Source: Nocardioides sp. Soil805 (GTDB taxonomy: Bacteria > Actinomycetota > Actinomycetes > Propionibacteriales > Nocardioidaceae). From it: a stretch of 64,000 nucleotides of DNA. The DNA lies in contig NZ_LMSU01000003.1 of NCBI RefSeq assembly GCF_001429625.1, positions 461,919 through 525,918 on the forward strand, in the 5' to 3' direction. The position numbers and the translations under genes are program-made. Below the pieces are notes generated by a model. It made no database searches. It saw only the letters and a list, made by a program, of their open reading frames with translations, and was not told where the DNA came from. Of this stretch, positions 46,500 to 56,292 are shown piece by piece (the stretch's first letter is position 1; the number at the start of each line of letters is the position of its first letter).

Positions 46500-47462
46500 T
46501 CACTCGGCTGCGCGGAAGGCGCTGCGGTAGGCGGTAGGCGAGATGCCGGTGGTCGATCGCAGGTGAGCACGGAACGACGCCGCACTGAATCCGACCCGCG
46601 CGGCAACCTCGTCCACGGTGAGGTCGCTGCTCTCGAGCAGTCGTTGAGCTTGACGGAGCCGTTGCTGGATCAGCCAAGAACCGGGGGTGGTGCCCGTATC
46701 GGCCCGGAAGTGCCGGTTGAACGTCCGCACGCTCATGCAGGCGCGGTCGGCGAGTCCTTGAAGCGTGATGCGCTCGCCGAGGTGCTCCAGTGCCCACGTG
46801 CGAGCGCCGCTGGTCGACTGGTCGGGTGCGTGAGGTAGGGGGGACTCGATGAACTGGGCTTGGCCGCCGTCGCGCCACGGCGCGACCACCATGTGACGGG
46901 CCGCCTGGTTGGCGATCTCGATGCCGTGATCGCTGCGGATCAGGTGGAGGCACAGATCGACTCCGGCGCTGAGCCCCGCGGAGGTCAGGACGTCGCCGTC
47001 GTCGACATAGAGCACGCGTGGATCGAGGTTCACCCGCGGGTACAGACGCCGAAACTCCTCCGCCGCGCTCCAGTGCGTCGTTGCGGGTCTTCCGTCCAGC
47101 ATCCCCACCGCTGCAAGGACGAAGGCGCCAGTACAGATGGAAGCCACCCGAGCGTCGGCACGCCGGCGGTCCAGCGCCGTCCGCAGTCCTTCCGGGGCCA
47201 GGCCCTCGCGTCGAGGACCCGGACTGTGCGTTCCAGGGATGACGATGAGGTCCGCCCCTTCGATGAGGCCCTGATCCCCATGGGGAGCCATATCGAATCC
47301 GTGCGTTGTCACCGCCGGGTTGCCATCCAAGGTGGCGAGCACGACGTCGTACAGCCCTTGGCCCTCCCCGTCCACGGCCTGGCCCAGCACTTGCATGGGA
47401 ATGACAGCGTCATAGGCCACCACGGGTCCCAGCGCCAGAACGACCACGCGGTTGGGCGTCAT
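46500..47462 (-). CDS. GlxA-family AraC-type transcriptional regulator (DJ-1/PfpI + AraC HTH)
   Basis: 320 aa from ATG 47462. Residues 1-180 are a DJ-1/PfpI domain (VVVLALGPVVAYDAVIPMQV, GADLIVIPGTHSPG, VASICTGAFVLAAVGMLDGR). The C-terminal ~100 residues are a double AraC HTH (TLQGLADRACMSVRTFNRHF, DEVAARVGFSAASFRAHLRS, GISPTAYRSAFR). Divergent from the DJ-1 gene at 47574 with 111 bp between them, an arrangement common for GlxA regulators and DJ-1 enzymes. The start has only a weak ribosome site. Confidence 0.9.
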   Translation of the reverse strand: MTPNRVVVLALGPVVAYDAVIPMQVLGQAVDGEGQGLYDVVLATLDGNPAVTTHGFDMAPHGDQGLIEGADLIVIPGTHSPGPRREGLAPEGLRTALDRRRADARVASICTGAFVLAAVGMLDGRPATTHWSAAEEFRRLYPRVNLDPRVLYVDDGDVLTSAGLSAGVDLCLHLIRSDHGIEIANQAARHMVVAPWRDGGQAQFIESPLPHAPDQSTSGARTWALEHLGERITLQGLADRACMSVRTFNRHFRADTGTTPGSWLIQQRLRQAQRLLESSDLTVDEVAARVGFSAASFRAHLRSTTGISPTAYRSAFRAAE

Positions 47463-47468
47463 GGCCAG

Positions 47469-47494
47469 ATTCTTGCAGAACGCGGCATTCTTGC
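47469..47494. promoter_or_regulatory. direct repeat ATTCTTGC, possible AraC-type operator
   Basis: ATTCTTGC at 47469-47476 and 47487-47494, start-to-start 18 bp, in the spacer between the divergent GlxA-type regulator and DJ-1 genes. AraC proteins usually bind direct repeats of about two helical turns (~21 bp); 18 is close but not ideal. Confidence 0.3.
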
Positions 47495-47573
47495 CACTCG
47501 CGCTGGTGGGGTCGTTATTCGAGAGTGAGGCCTCAGCCGCTTCGAGCGGGTACCCGGCCATCAAGGACCGCAC

Positions 47574-48173
47574 GTGGACATCACTGGCAACCCCTTCCGC
47601 TCCGTGGGCATCATGGCGTTCGACTCGATGGAAGTCCTCGACTACGCGGGGCCGTATGAGGTCTTCAACGTTGCCAACGAGGTCGACCCGACATCGCCGT
47701 TCGAAGTGAGTGCAATCGGCGTCCGCGCTGGCGCGCTCACCGGGCGAGGCGGATTCACGGTCCTTCCTTCCGCCACCATCGCAGAGGCAACGGCCCCCGA
47801 CATCCTCATCGTTCCTGGAGGCTCCGGGACGCGACCTCTGTTGCATGAGCCGAACGTGATCGACTGGATTCGCTCCTGCGCCGAGCACTCGGAACTGGTT
47901 CTATCCGTGTGCACGGGTGCGTTGGTACTCGCGGCGGCCGGGATGCTCGACGGCTGCTCTGCGACCACACACCACGGGGCGTTCGACGAGCTCCTTGCCA
48001 CGAGCCCCACGACTCGGGTCGTCCGGGACCAACGGTTCGTGCAGTGCTCAGAGCGAGTGTGGACCTCGGGCGGCATCTCTGCCGGCATCGACCTGTCACT
48101 GCACATCGTCGGCTTGCTGTCGGGAGCGCGGGTCCGCGACCTGGTCGTCGCCGAGATGGAGTGGGGATGGTGA
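47574..48173 (+). CDS. DJ-1/PfpI family protein (isonitrile hydratase-like)
   Basis: 199 aa from GTG 47574 with AAGGA 6 nt upstream. SVGIMAFDSMEVLDYAGPYE carries the conserved acidic residue, DILIVPGGSGTRPLL the oxyanion region, and LSVCTGALVLAAAGMLDG the nucleophile Cys113; THHGAFDELL follows. It strongly resembles the DJ-1 half of the neighbouring regulator. Isonitrile hydratase (InhA) is the best-known relative; substrate not proven. Confidence 0.88.
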   Translation: MDITGNPFRSVGIMAFDSMEVLDYAGPYEVFNVANEVDPTSPFEVSAIGVRAGALTGRGGFTVLPSATIAEATAPDILIVPGGSGTRPLLHEPNVIDWIRSCAEHSELVLSVCTGALVLAAAGMLDGCSATTHHGAFDELLATSPTTRVVRDQRFVQCSERVWTSGGISAGIDLSLHIVGLLSGARVRDLVVAEMEWGW

Positions 48174-48321
48174 GCACGGTCATGCCTCCCTGTGCTGCAA
48201 CGAGACGGATCGCGAGTCAGAACGCCTCGCCCCCCGTTCGGTGTCCGGCGGTACACGCGCGTGGCGACGTGGGTCAGGATCCGGTCGGCCGAGGTTTCGA
48301 CAACCGCATGAAGTGCATCGA

Positions 48322-51300
48322 CTAGCGTCCGCGCTCACGCAGGGTGCCGCCGGTGGCGCCGCGAACGGTCAGCATCGCGCCAGCGACGGCCGTCAAGCCC
48401 AGGATTGCCACCATCCCAGCGGCGTAGGTCACCACGTATCCGAGGTCGACAACGGCGAGGACCCGGGGGTAAGTGGCCTCCGCCAGGGTGCCAAGGGTCA
48501 GAGTGCGGAGCACCAGGACCTGGCTGCCGACTCCGGCGACCAGTCCGGCGGCTCCGCCGGCAAGCAGGATGACTGCCGTCTCGAGCGCGATCGCGACCAG
48601 CACCACTCGCCGTCGCACGCCAACCACCCTCATGGACGCTGCATCCGTGCGGCGCCCGGGCAGTTGAGTGGCGGTGGCTACGACGAGGCCCGCGAAGGCC
48701 ATCAGCAGGACGGTGGCGGCGGAGATGGCGTACAGGCGGGTGGCGAGGGCGTAGGCGGTGGCATTGAGCCTGCTCCGGGACGCCTCGAGCGACCCTGAGA
48801 CGGAGATGCCTTGCGACGCCAGGCTTGCCGCGATGTCGGCTGGCAGGTCCACGTTGGCGAGGAGGTAGACGTCCCAGTCGCGTTCGTCGAGGGGGTGGGC
48901 GAGGGTGGTCATCGTGTAGTCCGCAAGAACGCCCCGAGGGCCGAGGAACGGCACGCTCTCCGACGTTGCTATCGGCGCAGCAGACGGGGGGAGCAGCGCC
49001 TCCGGCGTGCCGGGGCGTGGTCTGTTGAGACCGTCGGTGGCTCCTCGACCGACGACCACGGGGCGTTGCTTCGGCACCGGAACCGACACCAGTGAGATGC
49101 GCCGTGCTCCGCCGGCCGGGTCGGTTGTCACTGTCACGGTGTGGCCGTCGGCTTCGGTTGTCGAGGCACCTTGGGCGCCGGTTCCGCCCAGATGTGTTGG
49201 CGCCGCAGACCATCCGGGGGCGAAGAGGTTCTCGGCGGGTTGGCCGTCGACGAGCATCGGTCCGACGTCGTACTGCCCTGCGAGGTTCGTGGGCGAGGCA
49301 GCGCTGCCACCGATGTTCAGTCCCAGCAACTCACACCCGCGTCCGCAGGGCACGTCGGCGGTGGCGGAACGGGTGTCGGTGTCGAAGGGGCCGAGGTAGA
49401 CCCCGAGAGGGTCCTTGCCGTTCGGCCGTACCCGCAGCTCGACTGTCGTTGAGGCCGCCGCAGCGACGCCCCGAGCGTCGACGCGAACGTCGAGGGTGAC
49501 GTTGTTGCCGGTGAAGCTCGGGAGGGGTGCGGCGGCGATCTGCTGGCTCAGGTCGAATGAGGACGCGTTCGTCCACTGGGATGGCCAGGTCGCCACTGCC
49601 GGCATGCGGCTGGTGTCGGCGACGACCCATGGGTACCTGCCGCTGCGGAACACGGCCGCGCTCATCAGCCAACGCCCGTCGGGGTCGAGCTCGTGCGTGA
49701 GGTCGGTCGCGGCGGCCATGGACAGCTCGGTGGAGTACACGGTGTCGGCCGGTGCCTCCGTCGCGGCGACGCTCGTGCGCCAGGCAGCGGCGGCGCCGTA
49801 CACGCCGGCACCGAAGATGGACACCGACACCGCAACAGCAAGCGGAAGGACGAGAAGCGCGGCTTCGGATCGTCGCGCCACCCCCCGGGATGCTACGTAG
49901 GTGGAGACGGATCGGTTGCGAAGGCGTTGCGCCCGTCTGGCCGCCATCACGATGAGGCGGGTCGCGGCGACGCCCGCGGCCAGGCCGAGCACGATAGGAA
50001 GGATGAGGTCGGTGATGTCGGGGGCCTCGCGGCCACTGGTGAGTGAGGCGATGGGTAGCACCACAGTGGCAGCCAGCAGCGTCAGTGTCGCCACTAGTGC
50101 CGTGCGTCCTGTGCGGTGCGGCCGCTTGACCGGCGCGAGCATGGTGTCCAGGCTGCTGCGGAACACCGTGGCCGTCGCGACGACCGCCACCAGCGCACAG
50201 CCGACCACCACCAGTGCGGTCGCCGCCCAGGAAGTCCAGGGCGCGGGAACCGCGAGCCCGGGGTAGAGCCACCACCGCGTCAACGCCCCACTGCTGCCCA
50301 GGCCGAGCCCGATCCCCAAAGGCACGGCCGCGACCAGCAGGGCCATCGGCTCAGCGAGCCCGAGAAGCCACGTTCGGCGGGTGTCCGCGCCGCGCAGGGA
50401 CGCCAACGCCAGCTCGGGGACTCGCAGCGTCGCTGATGCAGACATCAGTCGCGCCAGCAGGGCGAGTGCCACGAGGATAGGCGCGAGCATCGCCGGGGCG
50501 ATGGAGGCTGCAGCGGCGACACGTTCGGCGGAGATCTCCCCGGCCATCGCCTCGATGTCGTTGAGCGACACCTCGGTCAACGTGCCGCCCGCCGGCCGGT
50601 CCTCCTCAGCGCCCGCCTCGGACCCGGACATGGTGACCGCGTCGACCGCCGCGACGAGGGCGTCGAAGTCGGCCACCGTGATGTCGGCCGTGACCTCGAG
50701 TCGGCTGTCGGCACGTACGAGGAGCTGGTCAGTCGGGATGCGCTCCAAGGTGGCTTCGGCGCTCAGGTACGGGGCGGGCCGGCGAGGCAAGGAGACACCG
50801 ATGGACGCGAGGAACTGGCGCGGCTTGCTCTCGAACCGTGACAGGTCGAACCAGAAGTCCGCAGCGGCAACGTCGCCGGCAGGCGGCGGGAGGTAGGTGC
50901 CGACCAGGGTCAGCTTCCCGAACGGTTTGCCCAGGTCGATGGTGTCCCCGAGCTGAAGGTCGTCCTCGACCGCATCTCCTTCCAGCATGGCGACCTCGCC
51001 AGCGGCGGCCGGGCAGCGCCCGGTGAGCCTCACCTGGGCGCAGCCACCGTCCTTGACCAGCAACCGCACGGCGACGCCGGCCGGATCTGGGGTGTGGTCC
51101 TCAGGCGTGGTCCAGATGCCGGGGACCACGATCGGTTCGTTCTCGAGCTGGTAGGTGACGGGCAGGTACTGGTCTGGGACCTGCTCGACGACGGCATCAG
51201 TGGCCATGCTCTGGACCTTTGCCAGAGACGAAGGCTCACCTGTCGAGTCTTGGGCGTGGTCGATCTGGGTGGGGCGGTACTCCCAGCTCAACCCGGTGAG

Positions 51301-51495
51301 CTGGTTGCGTGCCTCGTCGAGCCTCGTGACCACATAGGAGTTGGTGACAGCTACCGAGAAGGACGGCCCCAGCACTGCGGCGCCGACGGCCAGCGCGGTG
51401 AGGACGAACGTGGACGCCGACAGCAGCAGCCGGCCACGAATGCCGTCTCGCACCACGCGTGTGAGACCGGGCGGGATGCCGTGCGTCCCTCTCAT
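48322..51495 (-). CDS. large FtsX-like ABC permease
   Basis: 1057 aa. One N-terminal helix (LLLSASTFVLTALAVGAAVL), a ~280-residue extracytoplasmic domain with a Cys pair (GGCAQVRLTGRCPA), a block of helices between about 320 and 560, a second extracellular domain (including CGRGCELLG) and a final FtsX domain with ATVLLMAFAGLVVATATQLP and RVVGVRRRVVLVAIALETAV. The duplicated FtsX design is typical of actinobacterial MacB/LolC-like exporters. ATGA overlap with the second permease. Substrate unknown. Confidence 0.85.
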   Translation of the reverse strand: MRGTHGIPPGLTRVVRDGIRGRLLLSASTFVLTALAVGAAVLGPSFSVAVTNSYVVTRLDEARNQLTGLSWEYRPTQIDHAQDSTGEPSSLAKVQSMATDAVVEQVPDQYLPVTYQLENEPIVVPGIWTTPEDHTPDPAGVAVRLLVKDGGCAQVRLTGRCPAAAGEVAMLEGDAVEDDLQLGDTIDLGKPFGKLTLVGTYLPPPAGDVAAADFWFDLSRFESKPRQFLASIGVSLPRRPAPYLSAEATLERIPTDQLLVRADSRLEVTADITVADFDALVAAVDAVTMSGSEAGAEEDRPAGGTLTEVSLNDIEAMAGEISAERVAAAASIAPAMLAPILVALALLARLMSASATLRVPELALASLRGADTRRTWLLGLAEPMALLVAAVPLGIGLGLGSSGALTRWWLYPGLAVPAPWTSWAATALVVVGCALVAVVATATVFRSSLDTMLAPVKRPHRTGRTALVATLTLLAATVVLPIASLTSGREAPDITDLILPIVLGLAAGVAATRLIVMAARRAQRLRNRSVSTYVASRGVARRSEAALLVLPLAVAVSVSIFGAGVYGAAAAWRTSVAATEAPADTVYSTELSMAAATDLTHELDPDGRWLMSAAVFRSGRYPWVVADTSRMPAVATWPSQWTNASSFDLSQQIAAAPLPSFTGNNVTLDVRVDARGVAAAASTTVELRVRPNGKDPLGVYLGPFDTDTRSATADVPCGRGCELLGLNIGGSAASPTNLAGQYDVGPMLVDGQPAENLFAPGWSAAPTHLGGTGAQGASTTEADGHTVTVTTDPAGGARRISLVSVPVPKQRPVVVGRGATDGLNRPRPGTPEALLPPSAAPIATSESVPFLGPRGVLADYTMTTLAHPLDERDWDVYLLANVDLPADIAASLASQGISVSGSLEASRSRLNATAYALATRLYAISAATVLLMAFAGLVVATATQLPGRRTDAASMRVVGVRRRVVLVAIALETAVILLAGGAAGLVAGVGSQVLVLRTLTLGTLAEATYPRVLAVVDLGYVVTYAAGMVAILGLTAVAGAMLTVRGATGGTLRERGR

Positions 51496-53852
51496 GGGGT
51501 CACCGTGCCTTCACGGAGCGATGCGGGTGACGCCTCGTCATGGCGGACATGGCGGGCGAGGAACCCGCCGGCGATGACGGCCAGCGTGCATCCGAGCGTG
51601 ACGAGCGCGATGGCCGTCAGGAGCGACGTGGAACCGATCGGACTCTCGAGTGCGGGCTGGTTGGCGGGTACGTCGACGAGCTCGGCACGCGTCAGCAGTG
51701 CCACTACTGCGAGGTACCCGGCCGCGCAGGTGACCACTGCGCTGGCGAAGGCGAGCGTCCAGACCTCCCTCCGGTTGGCGGCCGCCCGCGTGGGAGTCGG
51801 GACGAGGAGGAGGCGAAGGACGGCTTCCTCCTGTGCGTGGGCCCGGCGGAGCCGCGCGATGTAGACCAGGCTGGTGAGGAGCCCAACCATCAATGAGCAC
51901 ACGGCGACGACCCACCCGACCTGAACGCCCGCGGTTCCCGCTGCTGCCGAGATGTTGCTGGACTGCTCGTCGGGCATGACGGGCTCTTCGGCGCCGGCCG
52001 CCGCCAGCGCGCTCATCACGTCAGCCGGAATGTCGTCCCGGGCCAGGATCAGGGCTTGGGCTGCGGGGACGGCGGGCGAGGAGTCGGACAGCGCGGTAGC
52101 GAGGTCAGCCAGCACTCCTCCAGCCCCGGCGACGGGAAGTGCCGCGTAGGTGCCGACGAGCTCAGCAGGACGATGGTCTCCACCTGGCGTCTTCACTTCG
52201 GGCGTCTGCCCCCAGTCGACCTCGCCGGCGGCGAGGACGGGCAGGGCAAGCAGCTCGGTCGGGGGCATCAAGGTCGACTGGCCTCGTCGCGCGGGCCTCA
52301 CTTCGAGCCTGCCTGGGATGAGATTGAGGGTCCCTGACTCGGCGACCGCGTCCGTGGCGTCCGGGCCTGCACCCGCGGCCCCCGGGGCCGCTCCTTCGAG
52401 GACCCACGGCTGCGAGGTGAGGTCGACGCCGCCAGCCTCAACTTGGTCCAAGGTGAGCTTCGGGCGGCCGCACAGGTCCTTGGTCACCTGGGCGCACGGG
52501 CGGCCCTCTTCCACGTCGAGGCTGCGGATGAGGCATCGGTCATCGCACCCAGTGATGCGCACGCTCTTCGTTCTCGACTGTCCGGGCGGGACAGCGATCT
52601 CGATGAACGCGACGTCGGCGCCCCGGTCGCCGACGTAGTTGAGTCGGAACGTCAGCTCCGCAAGACGGGTGAATGACTCGTTGACGGCGACGCGCATGGT
52701 CCACCGTCCGTTGCTCATGACGGGCCGTTCGGGTAGCCCCTGCGACGTTTCTCGTAGTTCATCCACCGCGTGGGACCCCTCGCGTGCGGCAGTCGTGTCG
52801 AGGAAGCCGCCGACGACGTCTTCGTAGCGGCTGGTGTCCAGGTAGACCCGGCGTGACTCGGGGCGGTCGTCGTCGAACACCGTCGCGCCTGCCAAGGCCC
52901 ACTGCCCGTCGGGGTCTGCAGCCCGAGTGGCATCGAGGGCCTGCTGTGGGGTGCCTTGGTAGCGCATGAAGACCGGGGCGCCGTTCGCGATGCGGCCGGC
53001 GTCACCGGCCCACTGGTTCACGATCAGCACTCCTCCGAGCGCAACGCACGACACCGTGGCCGCCGCGACCAGGACCATCAGAGGCTGTCCTACACCGGAG
53101 GACCGGAGGATGCGACTGGCGGCCAGGTGAGGAGCTACGGCGTCGCGGCGCCCAGCCCCCTGCCACGCACCTGCGCCTCGCACCAGCCACGGCGCGAGCA
53201 TCCCGGCAGCCAGGCCGAGCAGGCATGAGGTGGCATGCACGACCCAGTTCGCGCCCGGGTCGGCCCACGCCTGGTAGACGCCGACAACAGAGCCGAAGAA
53301 GACCAGGACGAACCCGAAGGTCGAAACCACCCCGGCCTCGCGCGGCCGCTCCGTGGCCGAGATCTGCTCCGTCATAGGACGCCGAAGCACCGGCACCACC
53401 TGGGCGGCCATCGCCGCCGCCACCAGCGCCAACTCCACCAGCACTGCGGCAAACGGCCACACGCCAACGCTTGCTGAGGTGCCGTCCGGTAGCCATGCCC
53501 GTGCCAAGAACGGCAACATCCCCACACCGGCGACGAGACCCGCGACGCACCCGCCGGTCAGAGACAACGCAGGTTCAGCGAGGACCGCGGCCGTGATGCG
53601 TAGGCTGCTCCAGCCGCGAAGACGCATGAGCGCGAAGTCGCCGCGCCGTTCCCGGTTCACTTCCGCGGTGCAGGACAACAGCGCGACGAGCACGAGCATC
53701 ACCATCGGGAGCACCACCGGCACGCTGGCGCCGACCTCCCGGGCCACTCCGATACCGGTGAACGTGCCCGTTGAGGTGATGAACGCGATGGCGAAGATGA
53801 TGGCGTGGGTGCCGCGACGCACCCGCAGTCCGTCGACGGGGGCCGCGATCAC
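51492..53852 (-). CDS. FtsX-like ABC permease
   Basis: 786 aa from a GTG at 53852 that overlaps the ATPase stop by 4 nt. Helices at the N-terminus (HAIIFAIAFITSTGTFTGIG; VVLPMVMLVLVALLSC), an FtsX domain with RRGDFALMRLRGWSSLRITA and VLAEPALSLTGGCVAGLVAG, a mid-region of about four more helices, then a large extracellular domain (CDDRCLIRSLDVEEGRPCAQ) and a C-terminal FtsX block with ARLRRAHAQEEAVLRLLLVP. Partner of the 1057-aa permease in one exporter. Confidence 0.85.
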   Translation of the reverse strand: MIAAPVDGLRVRRGTHAIIFAIAFITSTGTFTGIGVAREVGASVPVVLPMVMLVLVALLSCTAEVNRERRGDFALMRLRGWSSLRITAAVLAEPALSLTGGCVAGLVAGVGMLPFLARAWLPDGTSASVGVWPFAAVLVELALVAAAMAAQVVPVLRRPMTEQISATERPREAGVVSTFGFVLVFFGSVVGVYQAWADPGANWVVHATSCLLGLAAGMLAPWLVRGAGAWQGAGRRDAVAPHLAASRILRSSGVGQPLMVLVAAATVSCVALGGVLIVNQWAGDAGRIANGAPVFMRYQGTPQQALDATRAADPDGQWALAGATVFDDDRPESRRVYLDTSRYEDVVGGFLDTTAAREGSHAVDELRETSQGLPERPVMSNGRWTMRVAVNESFTRLAELTFRLNYVGDRGADVAFIEIAVPPGQSRTKSVRITGCDDRCLIRSLDVEEGRPCAQVTKDLCGRPKLTLDQVEAGGVDLTSQPWVLEGAAPGAAGAGPDATDAVAESGTLNLIPGRLEVRPARRGQSTLMPPTELLALPVLAAGEVDWGQTPEVKTPGGDHRPAELVGTYAALPVAGAGGVLADLATALSDSSPAVPAAQALILARDDIPADVMSALAAAGAEEPVMPDEQSSNISAAAGTAGVQVGWVVAVCSLMVGLLTSLVYIARLRRAHAQEEAVLRLLLVPTPTRAAANRREVWTLAFASAVVTCAAGYLAVVALLTRAELVDVPANQPALESPIGSTSLLTAIALVTLGCTLAVIAGGFLARHVRHDEASPASLREGTVTP

Positions 53853-54592
53853 GGCAACGTCCCCCTTGCCTGCCTGGTCGCGGCGAGGGTCTCCTCGAAC
53901 GTCGTCACGCGGCCCTCATCGAGGGCGTGGTGGACGTCGCACGCCTGGACGATGACCGGGTCATGCGTCGCGATGACGACCGTTCGCCCCAGATCGGCCT
54001 CGCGGCGAAGTTCGGACAGAACGCGGTCGCGGTTGCCCTCGTCCAGCTCGCTCGTCGGCTCGTCAGCCAGGACGACCGGCGCCTGCACGACCAGCGCCCG
54101 CGAGAGCGCGACCCGTTGCATCTGGCCGCCCGACAGCTCCTCGACCTGCCGTGCACCCACATGGGTCAGGTCGAACCGCCCCAACGCTTCGTCGGCATGC
54201 TCTTCAGCCTCATCCAGGGACACCCCGCGGGCTCGGAGCGCCAACGCGACGTTCTCCCGTGCCGAGAGCACCGGCACCAGTCCGTAGACCTGCAGAACGA
54301 ACGCAACCTGCGGTGGCGGGTCGCCCGTGCCCTGCCACGTCAGCGTGGACCCCAGCGAGGCGGTCCCGCGCGTAGGCTTCAGCAGACCGCCCGCGACCGA
54401 CAGCAGCGTCGTCTTCCCTGATCCGCTTGGGCCGGAGACTGCCGTCATGCGGCCTGCCTCGAACCTCATGGACACGTCGTCCAAGAGCATGACCCCATGG
54501 ACGTCCAGGCCGACACCCTCCATCGTCAGCGTGTTCGACGAGATGCTGGAGGCCCCGGCGTTCTGCGCGTTCACGGAGCGCCTGCTGTTCAC
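53849..54592 (-). CDS. ABC transporter ATP-binding protein
   Basis: 247 aa from GTG 54592, overlapping the upstream ATPase by 4 nt. Walker A GPSGSGKTTLLSVAGG, signature ELSGGQMQRVALSRAL, Walker B VVLADEPTSELDEGN and H-loop ATHDPVIV. LolD/MacB-like size. Probably pairs with one FtsX permease. An alternative internal start at MEGVGLDVHG would shorten it by 23 residues. Confidence 0.9.
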   Translation of the reverse strand: MNSRRSVNAQNAGASSISSNTLTMEGVGLDVHGVMLLDDVSMRFEAGRMTAVSGPSGSGKTTLLSVAGGLLKPTRGTASLGSTLTWQGTGDPPPQVAFVLQVYGLVPVLSARENVALALRARGVSLDEAEEHADEALGRFDLTHVGARQVEELSGGQMQRVALSRALVVQAPVVLADEPTSELDEGNRDRVLSELRREADLGRTVVIATHDPVIVQACDVHHALDEGRVTTFEETLAATRQARGTLP

Positions 54593-55581
54593 GGGGCGTC
54601 CATCCCATTCGGAACCGGCACTACTGACGGGACCGGGACATCAGGGGCGCCGGACGGCGATGCTGCGGTCGGCGCAGTGGGGTCGTCGGGATGAGACATC
54701 ACCACGAACCGCTGCACCTGCTCGATGCGCACCAGGGTGCCCGGCTGCCAGTCCGTCCCCACGGCCTCAGGCAGATGGACGACCCCACCTTCGCCGATGA
54801 CCGCGTACTCCGCTCCCGCGTAGCCTTCCGATCCGACCCGGCCCCCCTTGATGGTCACCGTCCGCGGGAACGACTCCGTCACTGCAGGCTCGTGGGTGAC
54901 CACCACAATCGTGGTGCCCAACAAGTCGCCAAGCTCGTGGATGAGCTCGATGACCTTGTCACGGTCCACATGGGAGAGCGCGCTTGTCGGCTCGTCGGCC
55001 AGCAGGAGCTGCGGCATCGTTGCGACCGCACACGCCAACGCGAGCCGCTGCCGCTGCCCACCCGACATCTGCGCGACACGCTGATCGCGCCGGTCCAGCA
55101 GCCCGACGCGCTCGAGGAGCTCGTCCTCGGGCATAGCCTGCTCCCGGGCGGCGGCGTCCATGCCCATCCTCGCGAACTTCACGTTCGTGCTCGCCGTCGA
55201 GTTCAACAGAAGGTTCCTCGTGGAGCCCTGCAGCATCGTCGACACCTGCTGAGCCCGCAACTTCATCAGCCGCCGCTCGCTCATGCGAGAGATGTCGTCG
55301 TCACCCAGCCAGATCCGCCCCGCGCTGGGACGCTGGATGCCACCCAGCAAGGACATGAGCGTCGACTTGCCGGACCCGCTCGGCCCCAGGAACACCACCC
55401 GCTCGCCGGCAAGGATCTCCAGGTCCAGGCCGCGCAGCGCGACCACGTCCTCACCCTCGAACGTGCGGTACAGATGGACGACGCCTTCGCAGCGCACGCC
55501 CAGGCCACCTGGTCGGCCGTCCGGCATCCGCTCCTGCAGCGCAGGCGTGGTCGACGGCCCTGGGCGCCTGCGGTTCCTCAC
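54589..55581 (-). CDS. ABC transporter ATP-binding protein with C-terminal extension
   Basis: 330 aa from GTG 55581. Walker A GPSGSGKSTLMSLLGGIQRP, signature QMSGGQRQRLALACA, Walker B LLLADEPTSALSHVD, H-loop VVTHEPAVTE. After the ATPase core a ~90-residue extension carries a short beta domain (TVTIKGGRVGSEGYAGAEYA, GTLVRIEQVQRFVV) and a Pro/Ala-rich tail. First gene of the four-gene ABC operon. The second, shorter ATPase follows directly. Confidence 0.9.
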   Translation of the reverse strand: MRNRRRPGPSTTPALQERMPDGRPGGLGVRCEGVVHLYRTFEGEDVVALRGLDLEILAGERVVFLGPSGSGKSTLMSLLGGIQRPSAGRIWLGDDDISRMSERRLMKLRAQQVSTMLQGSTRNLLLNSTASTNVKFARMGMDAAAREQAMPEDELLERVGLLDRRDQRVAQMSGGQRQRLALACAVATMPQLLLADEPTSALSHVDRDKVIELIHELGDLLGTTIVVVTHEPAVTESFPRTVTIKGGRVGSEGYAGAEYAVIGEGGVVHLPEAVGTDWQPGTLVRIEQVQRFVVMSHPDDPTAPTAASPSGAPDVPVPSVVPVPNGMDAP

Positions 55582-55748
55582 ACTCGAACCTTCCTATGGG
55601 CGTTTCACACGCTGTCGTTGATCGGCGTTCGCGTCAGGCTCGAGCCCACCTCTGTGGTCACACTGCGGTGGTGCTGCAGCGCGGCGGCCGCCATGCCCCA
55701 GCGTCGAGGACGGGCCCGCTGCCTGGCGCCACCTGGGAGACGGAAGAC

Positions 55749-56060
55749 ATGCATCCCGACCGAACCGCGCCCAGTCGACTCGAGGTCGTGCGGCACGTGC
55801 TGAACTCCGATGACCGCCATCACGGACTGGACCACGCACACGAGGTCGACGCCCTCAACCGGCACCTCGCTCGCGTCCAGCACCATCGCTGTGTGTCGAG
55901 CCGCCGACCTCTCGATCCTCAGACAGTTTTGGGGACAGCACACGCGGAGCGCTGGTGGTGCCCGACCCAGGCCTTCTCCGGGCGCTCGACGAAGTCGCCC
56001 GTCAGCATCCGGTCACCGGGCTGACGGTCACCACAGCCGGACTCCAGCATCGCCCCAGCG
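55749..56060 (+). pseudogene. decayed CGNR zinc-finger gene, inverted copy of the gene at 62151-62720
   Basis: From ATG 55749 the frame reads MHPDRTAPSRLEVVRHVLNS and DDRHHGLDHAHEVDALNRHL, closely matching the intact protein's MDPDRPAPGRLEFVRHVLNS and DDRYHGLDHAHDVDELNRYL. Similarity then jumps frame (RAADLSILRQFWGQHTRSA) and again (PGLLRALDEVARQHPVTGL versus the intact LNELARQHPLTVW). The CGNR end is absent. Homology also covers about 110 bp upstream of the ATG, so a whole locus was duplicated. 56061-56292 shows no gene. Confidence 0.8.
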
Positions 56061-56292
56061 ATCTTCACCAGCATGGGACTGCAGGGAGGGCGCCCCCGTA
56101 TACCTCTCCCTGCAGCCTCTGCACTCGAGGCTGTCAACCACTCGGCCGAGTCGCGACTGCCCCCCGGCCGGCTCGGCCGAGTGGCTCTCCTGGTCATCAG
56201 GCTGACGAGCAGGGATGACGGCCCTACGCATCACACCGCCGCGGTCCTCGGTACGAAGATCGCAGGACCGTCAGAAGGAGAGTGACAGGACG

